Notes under the pieces: model-generated
What the model was told of the DNA's origin: nothing
Database searches by the model: none
What the model saw: only the letters and a program-made list of their open reading frames with translations
Made by a program: the position numbers and the translations under genes
Shown: positions 46,501 through 58,491 of the stretch, in pieces
Layout: the number at the start of each line of letters is the position of its first letter
Numbering within the stretch: the stretch's first letter is position 1
Assembly (NCBI RefSeq): GCF_011397635.1
Contig: NC_064770.1
Span: forward strand, 27,235,603 to 27,299,602
Direction: 5' to 3'
From: Epinephelus fuscoguttatus
Lineage: Eukaryota; Chordata; Actinopteri; Perciformes; Serranidae
Length of the DNA: 64,000 nt

Positions 46501-47043
46501 TAGCCTGAGTGTCAGACTGAAGCTCGCAGAACCTTCAGTCTGACATGGCCTCCATTGAAGGCGATTTACAAGGGGGAGGGAATTTGATTTTTTCCCTAAC
46601 CAATCAGTAGAGATCAACGACTCACCCAGAATCTGATGTCATCAGTATCCATGCCTCGGGGGTGCCGAAAACAAGCGAATATTGCCTGTTTAAAATGTCT
46701 CTGTTGTTATGCACGCCCAGCTGCATCGCCGTTAAATCCAGTTTAGCAGCTTCCTTAATTTGGTCCTCCATTAACGCGAGTAGTGGTGAAATACCTCGAT
46801 AGCATCGTTAATGTGGTCTGTAGGATCTGTAGCGGTCGCCATTGTTGCTATCCTCACCAGTTACCCATCGGCGTACAGCTTGACATCAGCATGGCGCTGA
46901 TTGGCTAATCGCTAGACCCCCGGCGTTCGTTGGTCTGTCCATCGTTTGGACGAGATAAATCGCAAATTCGTTGAAGTATGCCAGACCAGAGATGCAAGCC
47001 TATTCAGTTGAGTGGGCGGGGTCTATGGTCTGGAACCAGGCTA
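46501..47043. mobile_element. TIR element with a perfect 9-bp target duplication
   Basis: The ends TAGCCTGAGTGTCAGACTGA and (complement of the right end) TAGCCTGGTTCCAGACCATA are inverted repeats. ATTCCAAGC is present immediately on both sides (46492-46500 and 47044-47052). It is 543 bp with no transposase. A 9-bp duplication is compatible with Mutator- or Merlin-type elements; an 8-bp hAT reading is less likely because the ninth base also matches. Confidence 0.78.
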
Positions 47044-47052
47044 ATTCCAAGC

Positions 47053-48498
47053 TGCTAGATGGCAAAAAACAACCAAAGTCAGCTTCTCTCCTATGACTGT
47101 GGGGTTTCTATCCATCTCTTAAGAAATGCACTTCCTTACGTTGGACACTAGAGGCATCATCTGTACATTTATGGATCTGCAGACACCAGTCACATGCTGT
47201 CTGCCTTGGCGAGTGAACTAGAAGCAGTTAAATCAGATTCAAGTCAGACCTCCACCAGCCAAGGCCAATGGTGCATTCATGTGCAAGCACGCCAAAGAAA
47301 CACAGAGGGCAGGGTTGGATTGTACTAAAGTTGGATACTAAAAACGTAAGGTAATTATTTTTTAGTCAAACAAGGCATGATTTTTTTTATTTGAATGGTG
47401 AAAAATATGTTTGGCCGGTAAATTTTTGGAGGTCACTAGCCAGTGGCAGATGAGGTAAAAAGTTAATTTTACGCCCCGAATGTACAGTTACATACATCAT
47501 GACTGGTAAAGGTAAATCTTGTGGGGTGGGCAGCACTAGCAGTTGAACATGCGAACTTGAACGGTTCAATACATAGCCTCAACTCAAAGGAACCACTACT
47601 ATGGAAGGAACTGGTCCGCCCATCACTAATAGCTACTGTGTTTTCCAGGGTATGCACACTGTGACGCACCTTTGCAAACATCCTTACAGCAGATGAGGAG
47701 TGGTCCCACTGTACCTGTTTAACCATTAAACAGATTATTTAACCTTTAAGCTCATTACTCATTTATGAGTCACTCATTCGGTCATGATTGTAGTTTGTTA
47801 CTGAGGTGCTGAAACAACCAAATAACAGTGACAGCCACTGAGCTTGCACAATAACCCCACACTTTAATTACATTTATATTCATATTTCACATGCTAAGAT
47901 TAACAAGAACATGTCTGAAATGAGTCTGAAACAAAGACTGACACAATCACATTGATGCTGCACAAAAATAAGAGAATCAGATGAAAATCATGGAGGAAGA
48001 AAAAGGAAAACAGAATAGGGATTTTGTCTATCTGATGGTAAAATTAGACACAGGCATAGGTGTATATGAAGAACATGTGCATTAGTCCCCGTCAATACAA
48101 ACATAAGAGTAGCAGGGGACTTTTATTTTGACAGAATTTAACACAATTACACCACAAATTGAATCATAAAAATTCACCAGACTGCAGGAAATTAAGTGTG
48201 TGATGCTCAACATTTTCTTACAGAGGACCCCAAACCCTCTGTTTTGATATGTCCACCCTCAATGTTGGATGTGGACACAGCCACATATGTTTCATGTCCT
48301 CAGAGACAGCATCACCATAACAGCTAAAAGACACAGTCATTTAAATCCACCACAAACCAGAGTGCATTGAAGTCATCATGAAAACAACAGTGAAATAAAA
48401 TGTCAAACAAAAGTTGTACAATAGATACTTTACATTTAATTCTCCTGCTTATGTACAATCTTTGCTTCGCCAGCTGAGATATGACGCATTTTTAGAAC
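47053..48498. other. Intergenic and 3' flank of the second MYADM-like gene
   Basis: No exon is recognised. A minus-strand AATAAA at 48122-48127, about 370 bp past the stop at 48499, is a candidate poly(A) signal. Confidence 0.4.
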
Positions 48499-51400
48499 TT
48501 ATGTTCTGCTGATGAAGAACACCAGCCTGAAAGAATAAACAGAATCTGCAATGTAAGCACCCAGATTAAAAGCCGTCATGAAAGAGATGACCACTAAATT
48601 ATCCCAGGCACATCTTCTGTTTCCTGAGCAGTAGTTCGGCCTAGGATTGTTCTTAAAGCTGTACAATGGCCAGATGACCAAAGCTGTGATGTACATCAAC
48701 ACGGCCAACACGTTGCAGACTGTTAGGACTTTGTCAAACGGTGCAGGGAAGAGAGACAGAAGGCGGCAGATGGTGAAAATGATGATAAGGAGGGCAAAAA
48801 TGAAGCAAATGGAGTAGACGGCGACGCACCACTGGAGCCCCGCATGCTTAGTGTACTGGCTGTCTTCCAAGCAGATGAAGATGATGCAAGCCACGAAGGC
48901 CTCCAGAACCTTGAGGAGACCTGGGATTGTGGACAGAAATCCACTGATCTCACCAGGTTTAGCCCGGGTCAGTCCGACCTCGACAGCGTACAGGATGAAG
49001 GTCAGACAGGAAGTAACGCTGGCACCAATTTGTTTGCCGCAGCTGGGACAAGTGAAGTAGACGGGATAGATGATGGATGCTGCCAGCACCTGTATAAGAG
49101 AAAGAGCAGAAGTAAAGTGACATTATTCCGTTTTTATGATACACTTTAGATCATGGGTCTTCAAGAAGGGGTTCACAACCCCTAGAGGGCCCCTGGAGTT
49201 ACTGCAGGGTCCCGCCAAATTATTGATTGATAATTTCTTCAAGGTTTTTTTTTTTTTCATTTTCATCATTATTAAAATATATTTGAAAAAACACATTAAC
49301 TTGAGTCCAAAATATTGTTAGCAAAGATAAACCATCCTTTTTATTAAAAAACAACCCATTTAATTTACAGTACACAACAATGATGATAGGCTAATTGTTA
49401 CCAATGAATTCTGCAATCATGTGAGCTAGCTAACCTACGCTAAATCAACGTGCCTTCCAAATGCATATGATGTGTAAATATATGAATCTGTCAATAATTA
49501 GCTTGGCATTGTATGCACCATAAAAAGGCATGTTTTTACATGGCACTTTAGGCTGCCCTGCACGTTATTGTGTGCCCGCTCTAACATGCAACTCAATTTT
49601 GTTATGTAGCAGGGGGTCCCTGCTCCGTTAAGGGGTCCTTAGCCTGAAAAACATTGACGACCCCCCCTCAAGATGTTTAATTTTACTTTTTTCTTGCACA
49701 GTACTCACAAATGACCCAAGTTTGGACAATGAATACAATTGACCCTTTGCTAAGTCCCACCCTCTGACACAGACTGGCCAATCGTAACTTAGCATTGGGC
49801 CGGCTCAGACCAGGGTCCGACAACAACACAGCTGTGCTCCATTGACTCTAATGCAATAGTTTCAGGTTTCCTTCACGTTCAGGCTGGTTGTGTGGATTTG
49901 GAGCTAAATGTTGTGCCTGGGGCATGTTGTGTATTAATGATGCTCGTTACCTGGAGAGGTTGGAAAAAGATATACGTTTCTTCCCTGTTCCAAAACCAAA
50001 ATCAAACCCTGAGAAGTGTAGGGTTAGCTAGCTAGCTACTGAAGATATAGCCTACTGAATGTATACACATGCTGCTTTTGCTTTTTAATGATTATAACAG
50101 TGAAACAAAGGCCGACCCTGCTGTACAGGAACCAGTGAAGGGAAGCAGGGAAACTTTGCTGATATTCAACCAGCTGTGTGTCATCACAGTGTGCGCAGAA
50201 GAATGTTGTTTGACTTCCCTGGTTCAATATCAGCAAAGTTTCCCTTTATATTCATTGTCTTGTGTGGCGATCAGCAGTGATGTGGTGGTTCACTTTTACA
50301 CTGTGATCTGTAGCCTATAGTTCGGCTTTAGCTTCTAACTATCTTTGTCTTTTTAACCTGTTGTTGCTGCTGAGTCAGTTTGACATCCTGGATATATCCT
50401 TCAAACACAGACTGTAGACCCCTCTGTCTGCTTCTCTCTGGAATCACTCTTTCAATTTTCCAAAAAGATGATAACATTTCTTCAGGGAGTGCATTTAGTT
50501 TCAGTGTGGGCTCCATGCTTACTGTGACAGCTTGTTGGACCATCACAAAGGGGCGGGGCTTAGCGAAAGATCAGTTGAGAACCATATATGTTAATCTTTT
50601 AGTGCCAGTAAACACTGGCCTATGTCAAATGTGATTTAACACTTATTGTGGCTCTCTATATATACACAGAAGTCCCACATGCCCAGTTAAAACACCAATA
50701 TGTAGCTGATTAAGCTTTTCATCCCATCCCATCATAATCCCAGTGATAGTAATGTCAGTAGCTCGTCACTAATGAACAATTTAACAATTTTGTCCTGCAA
50801 ATATCTGTAGCAGTGGTGCCTCCAACAGAAGGCCAACGCCCCCTTTTTTTTGGCTGAAATTAATGTGTTTAAGAGGCTGTGGCCTGTTTATTTTTTAAGC
50901 AAGGCATCCATTGGTGTCATCCATGTTGACTTAGGTTGTTGGTAAGGGGGGGTAAATAGTGCTCCAAAGTTTGGCTCCATTTTAACAAGGGAACAACTGG
51001 CATGACCATTTTCAAAGGGGTCCCTTAGACTCTCACCTCAAAGATATCTAAATGAAAATGGGCTCTATGGGGACCCATGAGTCTCCCCTAGAACTGACAG
51101 GGCTTTTTCTGGGTAAATGTTTTGTCCCTTACAATCAATGTACTCCTTCAAGTGATTTATCTTTTAAAGAAAAGGGCAACCAGGCTATTTGAAGAAGAGT
51201 AAATCACCTAACGTGTAGAGATACGTAACATTAATACAGGGTTGTCGCCACTGATCTGTATTCAAAGACAAATATCAAGGGAGTAAAAAAATGGTACACA
51301 CCATTAGAGTAGCCAGCATGGCAAAAGCGGTGGTGAAGTCATCCCAGGAGATGGGCAGCTTAGCACTGAGGCTGGTGAATTCCAGGATGATAATGAGGAG

Positions 51401-51568
51401 GGTGACACAGAAGCAAAAGCACCACGTGAACATGCACCACGTCCAGAAAGATGCCGTGCTGTGGCCCACTGATGCCACCAGGCTGAAGGAGATACAGGTG
51501 AAGATCACCTCCATTATCCGCACGATGCCCACGGGCACCGTCAGTGTCCTGAAGTCCAGCGTAACCAT
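48499..51568 (-). CDS. MYADM-like protein, two coding exons (tandem paralogue)
   Basis: CDS is complement(join(48499..49089,51302..51568)), 285 aa, one residue longer than the paralogue at 43731-44585 and clearly homologous along the whole length. Exon 1 (89 codons) begins MVTLDFRTLTVPVGIVRIME and ends WDDFTTAFAMLATLM. The donor is CTAATG|GTGTGTACC. Exon 2 follows CTTATACAG and reads VLAASIIYPVYFTCPSCGKQ. Joining them restores LATLM-VLAASIIYP, matching LASLM-CLAASVIYP of the paralogue. The intron is 2212 bp, phase 0, in the middle of the third membrane segment; the paralogue has none there. The CxxC pair (FTCPSCG) and second-MARVEL words (QWCVAVYSICFIFALLI) are kept. The ATG at 51568 sits in a good context (ATCACCATGG). 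Eight membrane segments are predicted. Role as for the family; specific function unknown. Confidence 0.9.
49154..49670 (+). mobile_element. Decayed hAT-like repeat in the MYADM-like intron
   Basis: It starts GGGTCTTCAAGAAGGGGTTC, has CCCCTGGAGTTACTGCAGGG near the start, and ends GGGGTCCTTAGCCTGAAAAA then CATTGACGACCCCCC. This is the inverse-type end common in fish hAT-derived repeats. No transposase and no clear duplication are present. Confidence 0.5.
50147..50245. repeat. Near-perfect 25-bp inverted repeat (hairpin) in the intron
   Basis: AGGGAAACTTTGCTGATATT at 50147 and AATATCAGCAAAGTTTCCCT ending at 50245 pair over 25 bp with one mismatch and a 49-base spacer. The left arm belongs to the repeat also seen at 16155-16430. 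Confidence 0.7.
50246..51274. other. Remainder of the MYADM-like intron
   Basis: No exon or structured repeat is seen. Confidence 0.35.
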
Positions 51569-52948
51569 GGTGATTGGAAACCCTTTGGTCTGTTAACTGT
51601 GGCTTTGGATAGGTATCTTTCACCAGCTTGTTTTTACGTTGTTAGCTCTTTGGTTTTCGTCAGTCCTCGCCCCTCATCCTGTTAATGTAACTGTCAGACA
51701 GAGAAAGTATGAGGTGATTGTGAACCTTTGGCCGCTCCCTTGTTGCCGCCCTCCCAGACCTTCTTCCTCAAAAGACCAGTGATCAAATATTTAATGCGCA
51801 GGTGCATGGGTTATGGGAGTGTTTGTGTAGGAGGGCACTGTTCACTACCATTTGCTTATCAGTTGTGTGCATGGTCAATAAAATAATTCAGATATTTTAC
51901 AGCTACAACAGGAACTGCACCTTATGACACAGTTTGACACTTCACCCTATTTCTCATCCATCATGTTTGCTAACTCAACGGCTCACCCACCCATCAATAG
52001 ATCAAATCTGTAAATGTGTCACAGGACGCCTAAGAGGAATTGGGCCTTGGTGTTACAGTGTAAGAATGTGAGATGTGCAGTTTAGGAGGGACAGAAGGAG
52101 GAGCTTTCTTTATGTTAGGATATAATATTTGCTTTTTCTGGAAATGAAATGCAGGTGTGAGATACTGCAAAGGACACAAGATCCAAGATGTAGGAGACAA
52201 ATCTACACACACACACAAGCACATTTAATAATTTATACTGAAAGTCATTCTCTTGTCCAACTTTGAAAGAGCTATTTAAGTTCTAAGCGTGAAATGAACC
52301 TGTTAGAGTGAGTCAGGTTCTTTTCTCAGACAGAGTAATTGTCTTGTGTCAGCGTATACAGTGGAGATATGTAAATTAAACAAAGCTGATTTACCTGCTG
52401 ACAAAAATAGTGAAAGGCTTAAGTGGTCTCAGAAAACCTGGAGGAAAGAGAGTGTGAACTGACTCTTAAACAGCTTGTAATTTCTGATACATTTTTGTGT
52501 GTGTGTATGCCATTAGGGACTGCAGTATGGCTGTGGGCATAACTCCTTAAAAACAACTGATAAATGCAAAAGACCTTAATTCACTAGAGTGCAGAACACC
52601 AGAGAAAAATGACTTTAATCTTGTCTTGGTGCCCAGCTAAATGAATTCTAAGCATAATATTTAAAATGTGGCAATTCTTTCTTATTATTAAGTTATTTAT
52701 CCACATAAAAGACTTGAGTTCAAACCTGACCTTTGACCTTTTTTGGAAGTTGAGATACTCTACCTTTGCATTGTCTGCAAAATAATAATGGGTCATGCCA
52801 AAAGGAATCAATTTACGTTTAACCTCTCACTTTGTTGTTAATTATAATAACGGGGTTCCCACAGTCATGAAACTCCATGATAAATTAGAAAATCGGTTTT
52901 CCAAGCCTTGAAATGGTCTGGCATTAACTGTTAAAAAAATGCACCTAA
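51569..52948. other. Upstream region of the MYADM-like pair
   Basis: A promoter is expected here for the minus-strand gene. An ATTAAATATTTGATC element near 51785-51800 on the minus strand is a weak TATA candidate. Nothing firmer is seen. Confidence 0.3.
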
Positions 52949-53920
52949 GGTGGAGGCACAGTGATGCAGTGATTAGCATCACTGCCTTGCAGCAAGACAT
53001 TTGCTGATTCGAATCCAAGTGAGGGAGCCCTTCTGTGCAGAGTTTTCATGTTCTCTCCATGTCAGCCTGGGTTTCTCGGGGTGCTCCAACTTCCTCCCAC
53101 AGTCCAAAGACATGCAGGTTAATTGGTGACTCTGAATTGTCTGTAGGTGTGAATGTGAGTGTGAATAGTTGTCTGTCTCTATGGCCCCGTTTATATGACG
53201 ACGATTCCAACTGAAAACGGTAAACTTTAGTTGCATTTTGGCTGATCGTTTACACGACAGCGGAGTTTTGGGTGCCTGAAAACGCAACGTTTTGAAAACA
53301 GGTTCCAGAGTGCAACTTTTTGTCTCCGTTGTCATGTAAACTTGCAATATGCAGTTCCTCTGAAAATGGAGACTTCGCACATGCGCATTACAGTTCCAGT
53401 CACTAGGCAAGCCGACCGTCACAACAACAATGCCGAGCTCTGTTTGTGCTGCTCACCCTGTTGATTTGAAGTGAAGTGTAGATCTGTTACTGTAGCAACT
53501 CCACCTCATCGTCCATGCAGACAAAGTTATCTATGCACGCTTTCGCCATTGTGTCTTCTTTGTTTTGGTTTGTAATCACCGCGTTGTAGAGGAAGGCACT
53601 TCAGCGCAGGCACATGGCGTCATGGCATGGTGTTGCTTTGCAAATTTACACTGCCACCCATTGGCCTGGTGTGCATACTATGGCGTTTCTAGTACATTTT
53701 GCGGCTCCGTATGAACGGGGATCGTTTCAATAACGTCGTCTTACAAACGCAGAAGTTTTTTAAAACGCAAAGGACAGAATTTTACGTTTTTAGAGAAACC
53801 GTTGTCGTCTAAACAGGGCCTATGTGTCAGCCCTGTGACAGTCTGATGACCTGTCCAGGGTTTAGCCTGCCTCTTGCCCAACCCTAACAGGATAAGCAGT
53901 TACGGAAAATGAATGGACAA
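52949..53920 (+). mobile_element. tRNA-derived SINE split by a TIR element
   Basis: The head (GGAGGCACAGTGATGCAGTG, A/B-box region GATTCGAATCC) and body (CAGTCCAAAGACATGCAGGT, GTGTGAATGTGAGTGTGAAT) run to TCTGTCTCTAT at 53182. The rest (TATGTGTCAGCCCTGTGACA to GGAAAATGAATGG) resumes at 53821. The unbroken copy at 61152-61460 shows the two halves belong together. Confidence 0.85.
53183..53820. mobile_element. 638-bp TIR element inside the SINE, TAT target duplication
   Basis: The left end GGCCCCGTTTATATGACGAC and right end (complement) GGCCCTGTTTAGACGACAAC are inverted repeats. The host SINE reads TAT|element|TAT, a 3-bp duplication confirmed by the intact SINE. The inside includes GTTTTGAAAACAGG and other self-complementary stretches, and no transposase. 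The superfamily is open: 3-bp duplications fit Harbinger-type elements, but TAT is not their usual target. Confidence 0.82.
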
Positions 53921-54798
53921 AAAGAATAGCTAACATTACACGAAATACGTTCCTAGTATTACTCATTTAAAATCCAGTGCCATACTGCGTGACTGTTGAA
54001 ATGATGCTAGTATCATGTGATACACATAGACCAGACCGGCATAGCGTCATTGCATTATTGTCAAGGCCACAACCCCTTGCGGGTCACTGATCAGCTTCGA
54101 TAGTAGAAGACTGATGGGGCATGACAGTGATCAACCTTAATTTATATCACAAATACTAAAAATTATAATTCAAACACACTTCAAACTGCACTTAGCCTAC
54201 ATCTACAGGATCCTTAGTTTTCTATACCCCCAAAAGGGGCGCGGCCTTGACATTTTGCAAAGTACCCATATGTGCTGGTCAGTTCTATTGGCATATGTAG
54301 CTAGTTGGCAGCGGGAATGTCTAACAAGTGAGTAAAGTTAGCAACCGCTAGCAGTTTTCTTATCCACAAATGCCCGGAAATGAATGGCTGTCTTGCTATA
54401 TAGGTCTACCCATTTTAAGCTACTTAAATAAAGTCATGGAAAAATGATTAAATATTATGGAAAAATTTTAAAAATTCATTGCTAAAAAGTGTGGAAAGCC
54501 TGCAGTAAGCCATATACTGTATTTTAATAATTATCACCGAGATATACTATATATTATGGTCCACTTGATATAATACAAATAATATTTAGCTTTTTTTTTT
54601 TTAAGCCACTTTCTTTGGTTGTCTTTTGATGGTACATTACTCACCACACCATTAGGACCAAATTGGGTTAACTGATATTTGTACTGATTTAAAACAAAAA
54701 AACCTTACAATATTATTCCTCCTAACCCTCAAAGTAACAAGTTACATCACCAAAAACAATGACCTCATACGTAGGTAAACAAAGTCAGAGCACTTTAA
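53921..54798. other. Intergenic, nothing recognised
   Basis: No exon or structured repeat is seen. Confidence 0.35.
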
Positions 54799-55156
54799 AG
54801 GTCTAGTGTGTAGGATTTAGTGACATCAAGTGGTGAGGCTGCAGACTGCAACTAACTAAAGCTTCTCTCTTGTGCGCAGTGTCCAGGAGAAATACAGTGG
54901 CCAATGCAAAAACATGAAAACATGAATGGCCCTGTCTAGAGCCAGTGTTCTTTTTGTCTGTTCTGGGCTCCTGTAGAACAACATGGCGGACTCCGTGGGA
55001 GAGGACCTGCTTGGTATGTAGATATAAACCTTTCTAAGGTAGCAAAACTACAATGATTCTTATTTTCAGGTGACTATACACTAATGAAAATATAGTTATG
55101 AATATTATATTCTATTTTCTGCCAACACATCCCCTTAAATCCTGCACACTGGACCT
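54799..55156. mobile_element. TTAA-target MITE (family D), short form
   Basis: The ends AGGTCTAGTGTGTAGGATTT and AAATCCTGCACACTGGACCT are inverted repeats with TTAA on both sides (54795-54798, 55157-55160). The length is 358 bp. A longer relative lies at 56291-57549. Confidence 0.82.
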
Positions 55157-55160
55157 TTAA

Positions 55161-56290
55161 GTGAAGTTATGGGATTTTGCCTTGGTTTCTCCTGGAATTT
55201 TCGTCATGAGGTCAAACACAGCCCACTATTTTCAGCAAGAAACTAAACATTAAACATGCAATATTTGTCCACATGATAGAGCAGGTCTGTATTGTTCCAA
55301 AAATGACACAAAGAAATTGTTTTGCTTAACTTTCATGCCAACACTCAAAATGGGGTGTGGACATCATTTTTACATGATGATTAACTTAACTTGGACTGAT
55401 GTTTTTGAGATCAGGGCAGTGTGCAATGGTTAACTAACGAGGAAGCCCTCCCCATCTTCCTCATCCTACAAACACTGAGCACAAAATCATAAGCTAAATT
55501 ACTTCTCCAGTGCCACAATCACAACCACAAAAGAGTTTTCTGTTGGGTGTTCCTCCTTTGTCAGTATAATACTCACTGTTTCTGTATGTTATCTTGCACA
55601 GTATAAACCATGTGGTCGCCTCTATGACTAAATGACTGTGAACAAACACAGCTTATTCAGCTAGGCTATAGTTGTCAATGTTTGTAAAATCAGAAGAATA
55701 GCACACACTATATTTAAGATAAACTCTTATCATACTGATAGTAGAGGCTTTCTAGTCATGGCACTGCAACACAGAGGGAAAGATAAGTTACTTTCATTGT
55801 CATTATGAAGAAATTGCTGCATTCCTCTACACATACAGTAAAGTAACACTAAACAGCATGTGAGGACATGGAAGGGAGACCTGAACTCGACCCAGAATCC
55901 AAACCCACCCCCACCCCCAAGACATCTCAGTGTTACTATAAAAGCAGAACTGGGGCTAGTTGAGGACAGAGTCATCAAATATCTAGCCATGACTAAGGAG
56001 GAGAGGCTGGAAAGTTAAAAGGTATGAGGAGTACTTTGGGTTTGGCAGCCTCTAGTAGTCTGGCACTATTCTCCCTGCTCTTTTGCTCCCCCCTGTGGAT
56101 CACAGAGCACATTCTCAGCAGCGCAGAGGTAGCAGAGGTTGATGTTACAGCCTCGGGTTGTTACTGTACTTTAGCTCATATTCTTGCTGTTGTGCCATTG
56201 TGTTTCCTTCAAGTGCACCAGAACTATCCATGCATAAGACAGCTGACCCCAGCAGCCACAATTAGAGAATCAAAAGTCAACCTCATTTGA
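55161..56290. other. Intergenic, nothing recognised
   Basis: Only chance ORFs are present. Confidence 0.35.
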
Positions 56291-57549
56291 AGGAGCAGTG
56301 TGTAGGATTTAGTGGGATCTTGCAGGGAGGACTGCAGATTGCAACCAGCTGAAGTTTCTCCCATGTGCCAGGCGCAAACTCCTGGTTTGAATTTCTTCAG
56401 TGCCCATTGTTTAAGAGGTTTTTACTGGGAGCCGAATTATCCACAGATGTCTCCTCCTCCTCTCCAAAACAGAGGGCCGTTTTGCCAGCAAACTGCGAGT
56501 AGACACACAGAGCCGGATTGGCGAGTTGATCCGAGGTGCCCAATTTTCAGCCTCGTAGGGTAGTCATATTGGCGGAACCCTTTTGGTTTAAACATAACGA
56601 GGCGGCCTTCTGCAATGGGAGGGGCTAGCTGTTGATGAGGTGGTGGATAAATAGGAAACAGCTGATAGCAGCATATCAAGCAGCTAGTAGCAAGAGGGAA
56701 ACGCAAACCTGACAGACACTGTAAAGATGAGCAACTGGGGAGACAAGGACTTGCGGTGAAGGACGGGCCAACTTACGAGAGAATTGCCAAAGGACTGACC
56801 AGCCGCGGCTTCCCTCCACGTTACTGTTTACATCACACGCTGAGCTACACGTTTTGTTACTTGCTCACGCCCCCCATTGTCCCGAAGAAGGTGCATTCTG
56901 TATAAACAAAAGCAGGTAGACGGCAATTTGCCGCACTCCCTGATTTTGTTTTTATACTGCCAATGCAGAAAGAAGACTGATTGGGCTTTCCTGCAAATTT
57001 GCACACTTCCTGTTTAAAAAGGGCTTCTGTGATTCAAACCAGTAAAAACACTGAATAAAGCAGGTTCACATTACAAATCAGTGTTCCTCCGATGCCGTTG
57101 CTAGCCTAACCTCCTACTGTGTGCTCACCTGGTTAAGTTCCAGATGTTCAGGAGGTTTTTACTGGTAGCTGCTCTCCCAAACAACCAAACCCGTTGGTTT
57201 AAAATGATAAAAACACTAAAAAGAGTAGTTTCACATTAAAAAAAATCTGTTTTTTTCCAACACTATTTGGCTCGTCGGGGACTGCTGCTAACTAAAGTGG
57301 CTCACATGAAAACACCAATGGCGCTGTCTTGAGCCAGTGTTTGTTTTGTCCGTTACAGGCTACTGTAGAGACATGGCAATGCAACATGCTGGATTCGAGG
57401 GCAAGAACCTGCTTCCTGTGTAGATATAAACGGCTCATCAAAACACGACAAATGTTATTTTCAGGTGATTACACACTAAATAAAATGTACTCATCATATT
57501 ATATTCAGTTTAAGCCAATATATCCTCCTAAATCCGACACACTGGACCT
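56291..57549. mobile_element. TTAA-target element (family D), long form
   Basis: It starts AGGAGCAGTGTGTAGGATTT and ends AAATCCGACACACTGGACCT, the same termini as 54799-55156. Its last ~260 bp (GCCAGTGTTTGTTTTGTCCG, GTGTAGATATAAACGGCTC) match the short form. The extra ~900 bp hold no recognisable transposase. The flanking target copies (TTGA, CTAA) have drifted. Confidence 0.75.
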
Positions 57550-58491
57550 CTAAACTGCGGCTGTTGCAAACCTTTTACCTTAATAGATTCTACAGATTTT
57601 TCAATAGAAAAAAACGCTGACACTGGGGATGATATTATTGTACATTAACATTAACACCAGCCAGTTTCTTTGTAGAACTGAGGCCAACATTAAGTGATTT
57701 ATACTTTAAAAAGAAAAGACTTCCTATCTGACAAAACCACTCCCGTTTTTGTCACCTCGGTTTGAACCTGGATTATGATCAATGGTGCTGCTATTCAGCC
57801 CTCCTCCCCACCTCTGTACCTCCTTTGTTCTGTCTTCACAGTCGCTTATCTTCTATTCCCTCAGAACACCATCTATTTAACCAGCACTTGTATAGAAGGT
57901 ATGCTGTGAAGACAAAAAGTGGAATGAAATATTGAAGACACGAAGAGATAAATGAAAAGGTAGAGGGAGGCGGAGCAGCTCTCAGGGTGTGTGGAGGACA
58001 GAGGAGGTGATGATGATGTTGTAGATTATTTATCTGGTTCCATAAGAAAGTTCACTGCAAAGACACAGGAAAGTGAGCTAAGAAATCTGTTCTTGGGTGT
58101 GTCTGTCCTTGAAGAAATTTCCTTGTTGGTGAAAGGGTAATGTGGTGACAGCGATTGTAACGTGTAACCACCACAGAAGTGATTTCAAGTATTTTGCCAG
58201 GCGTCACAACTGTGCAAAATGCAGTCACGAAACTTTTGCAGATGAGTTGTTGGATTGAAATAAGGGTCAAGTTTGAAGATGGGTGTGGTCTGAGCAAGGG
58301 GGCTGGAAGTAGCGTGATAGAACGTAGGGAAGGGGCCATAGCCCCAAGGACCCCTTTGGGTCCCTGTACCCCTAGCTGAGAACCTGAAAGTTATTTCCTG
58401 TCTGTGTAGAGCTGCATGTATTAATCCTCTTTTATTCTTGTTTTAAAAGTTTTTTTCTCCCTCAATCTGGAATGAAGAGGCTTGGTTTTAA
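57550..58491. other. Intergenic, nothing recognised
   Basis: No exon or structured repeat is seen. Confidence 0.35.

Noticed and set aside
52979-53422. 147-codon minus-strand ORF (begins MTVGLPSDWN)
   Set aside because: It spans the SINE and the TIR element inserted in it, so it cannot be a gene.
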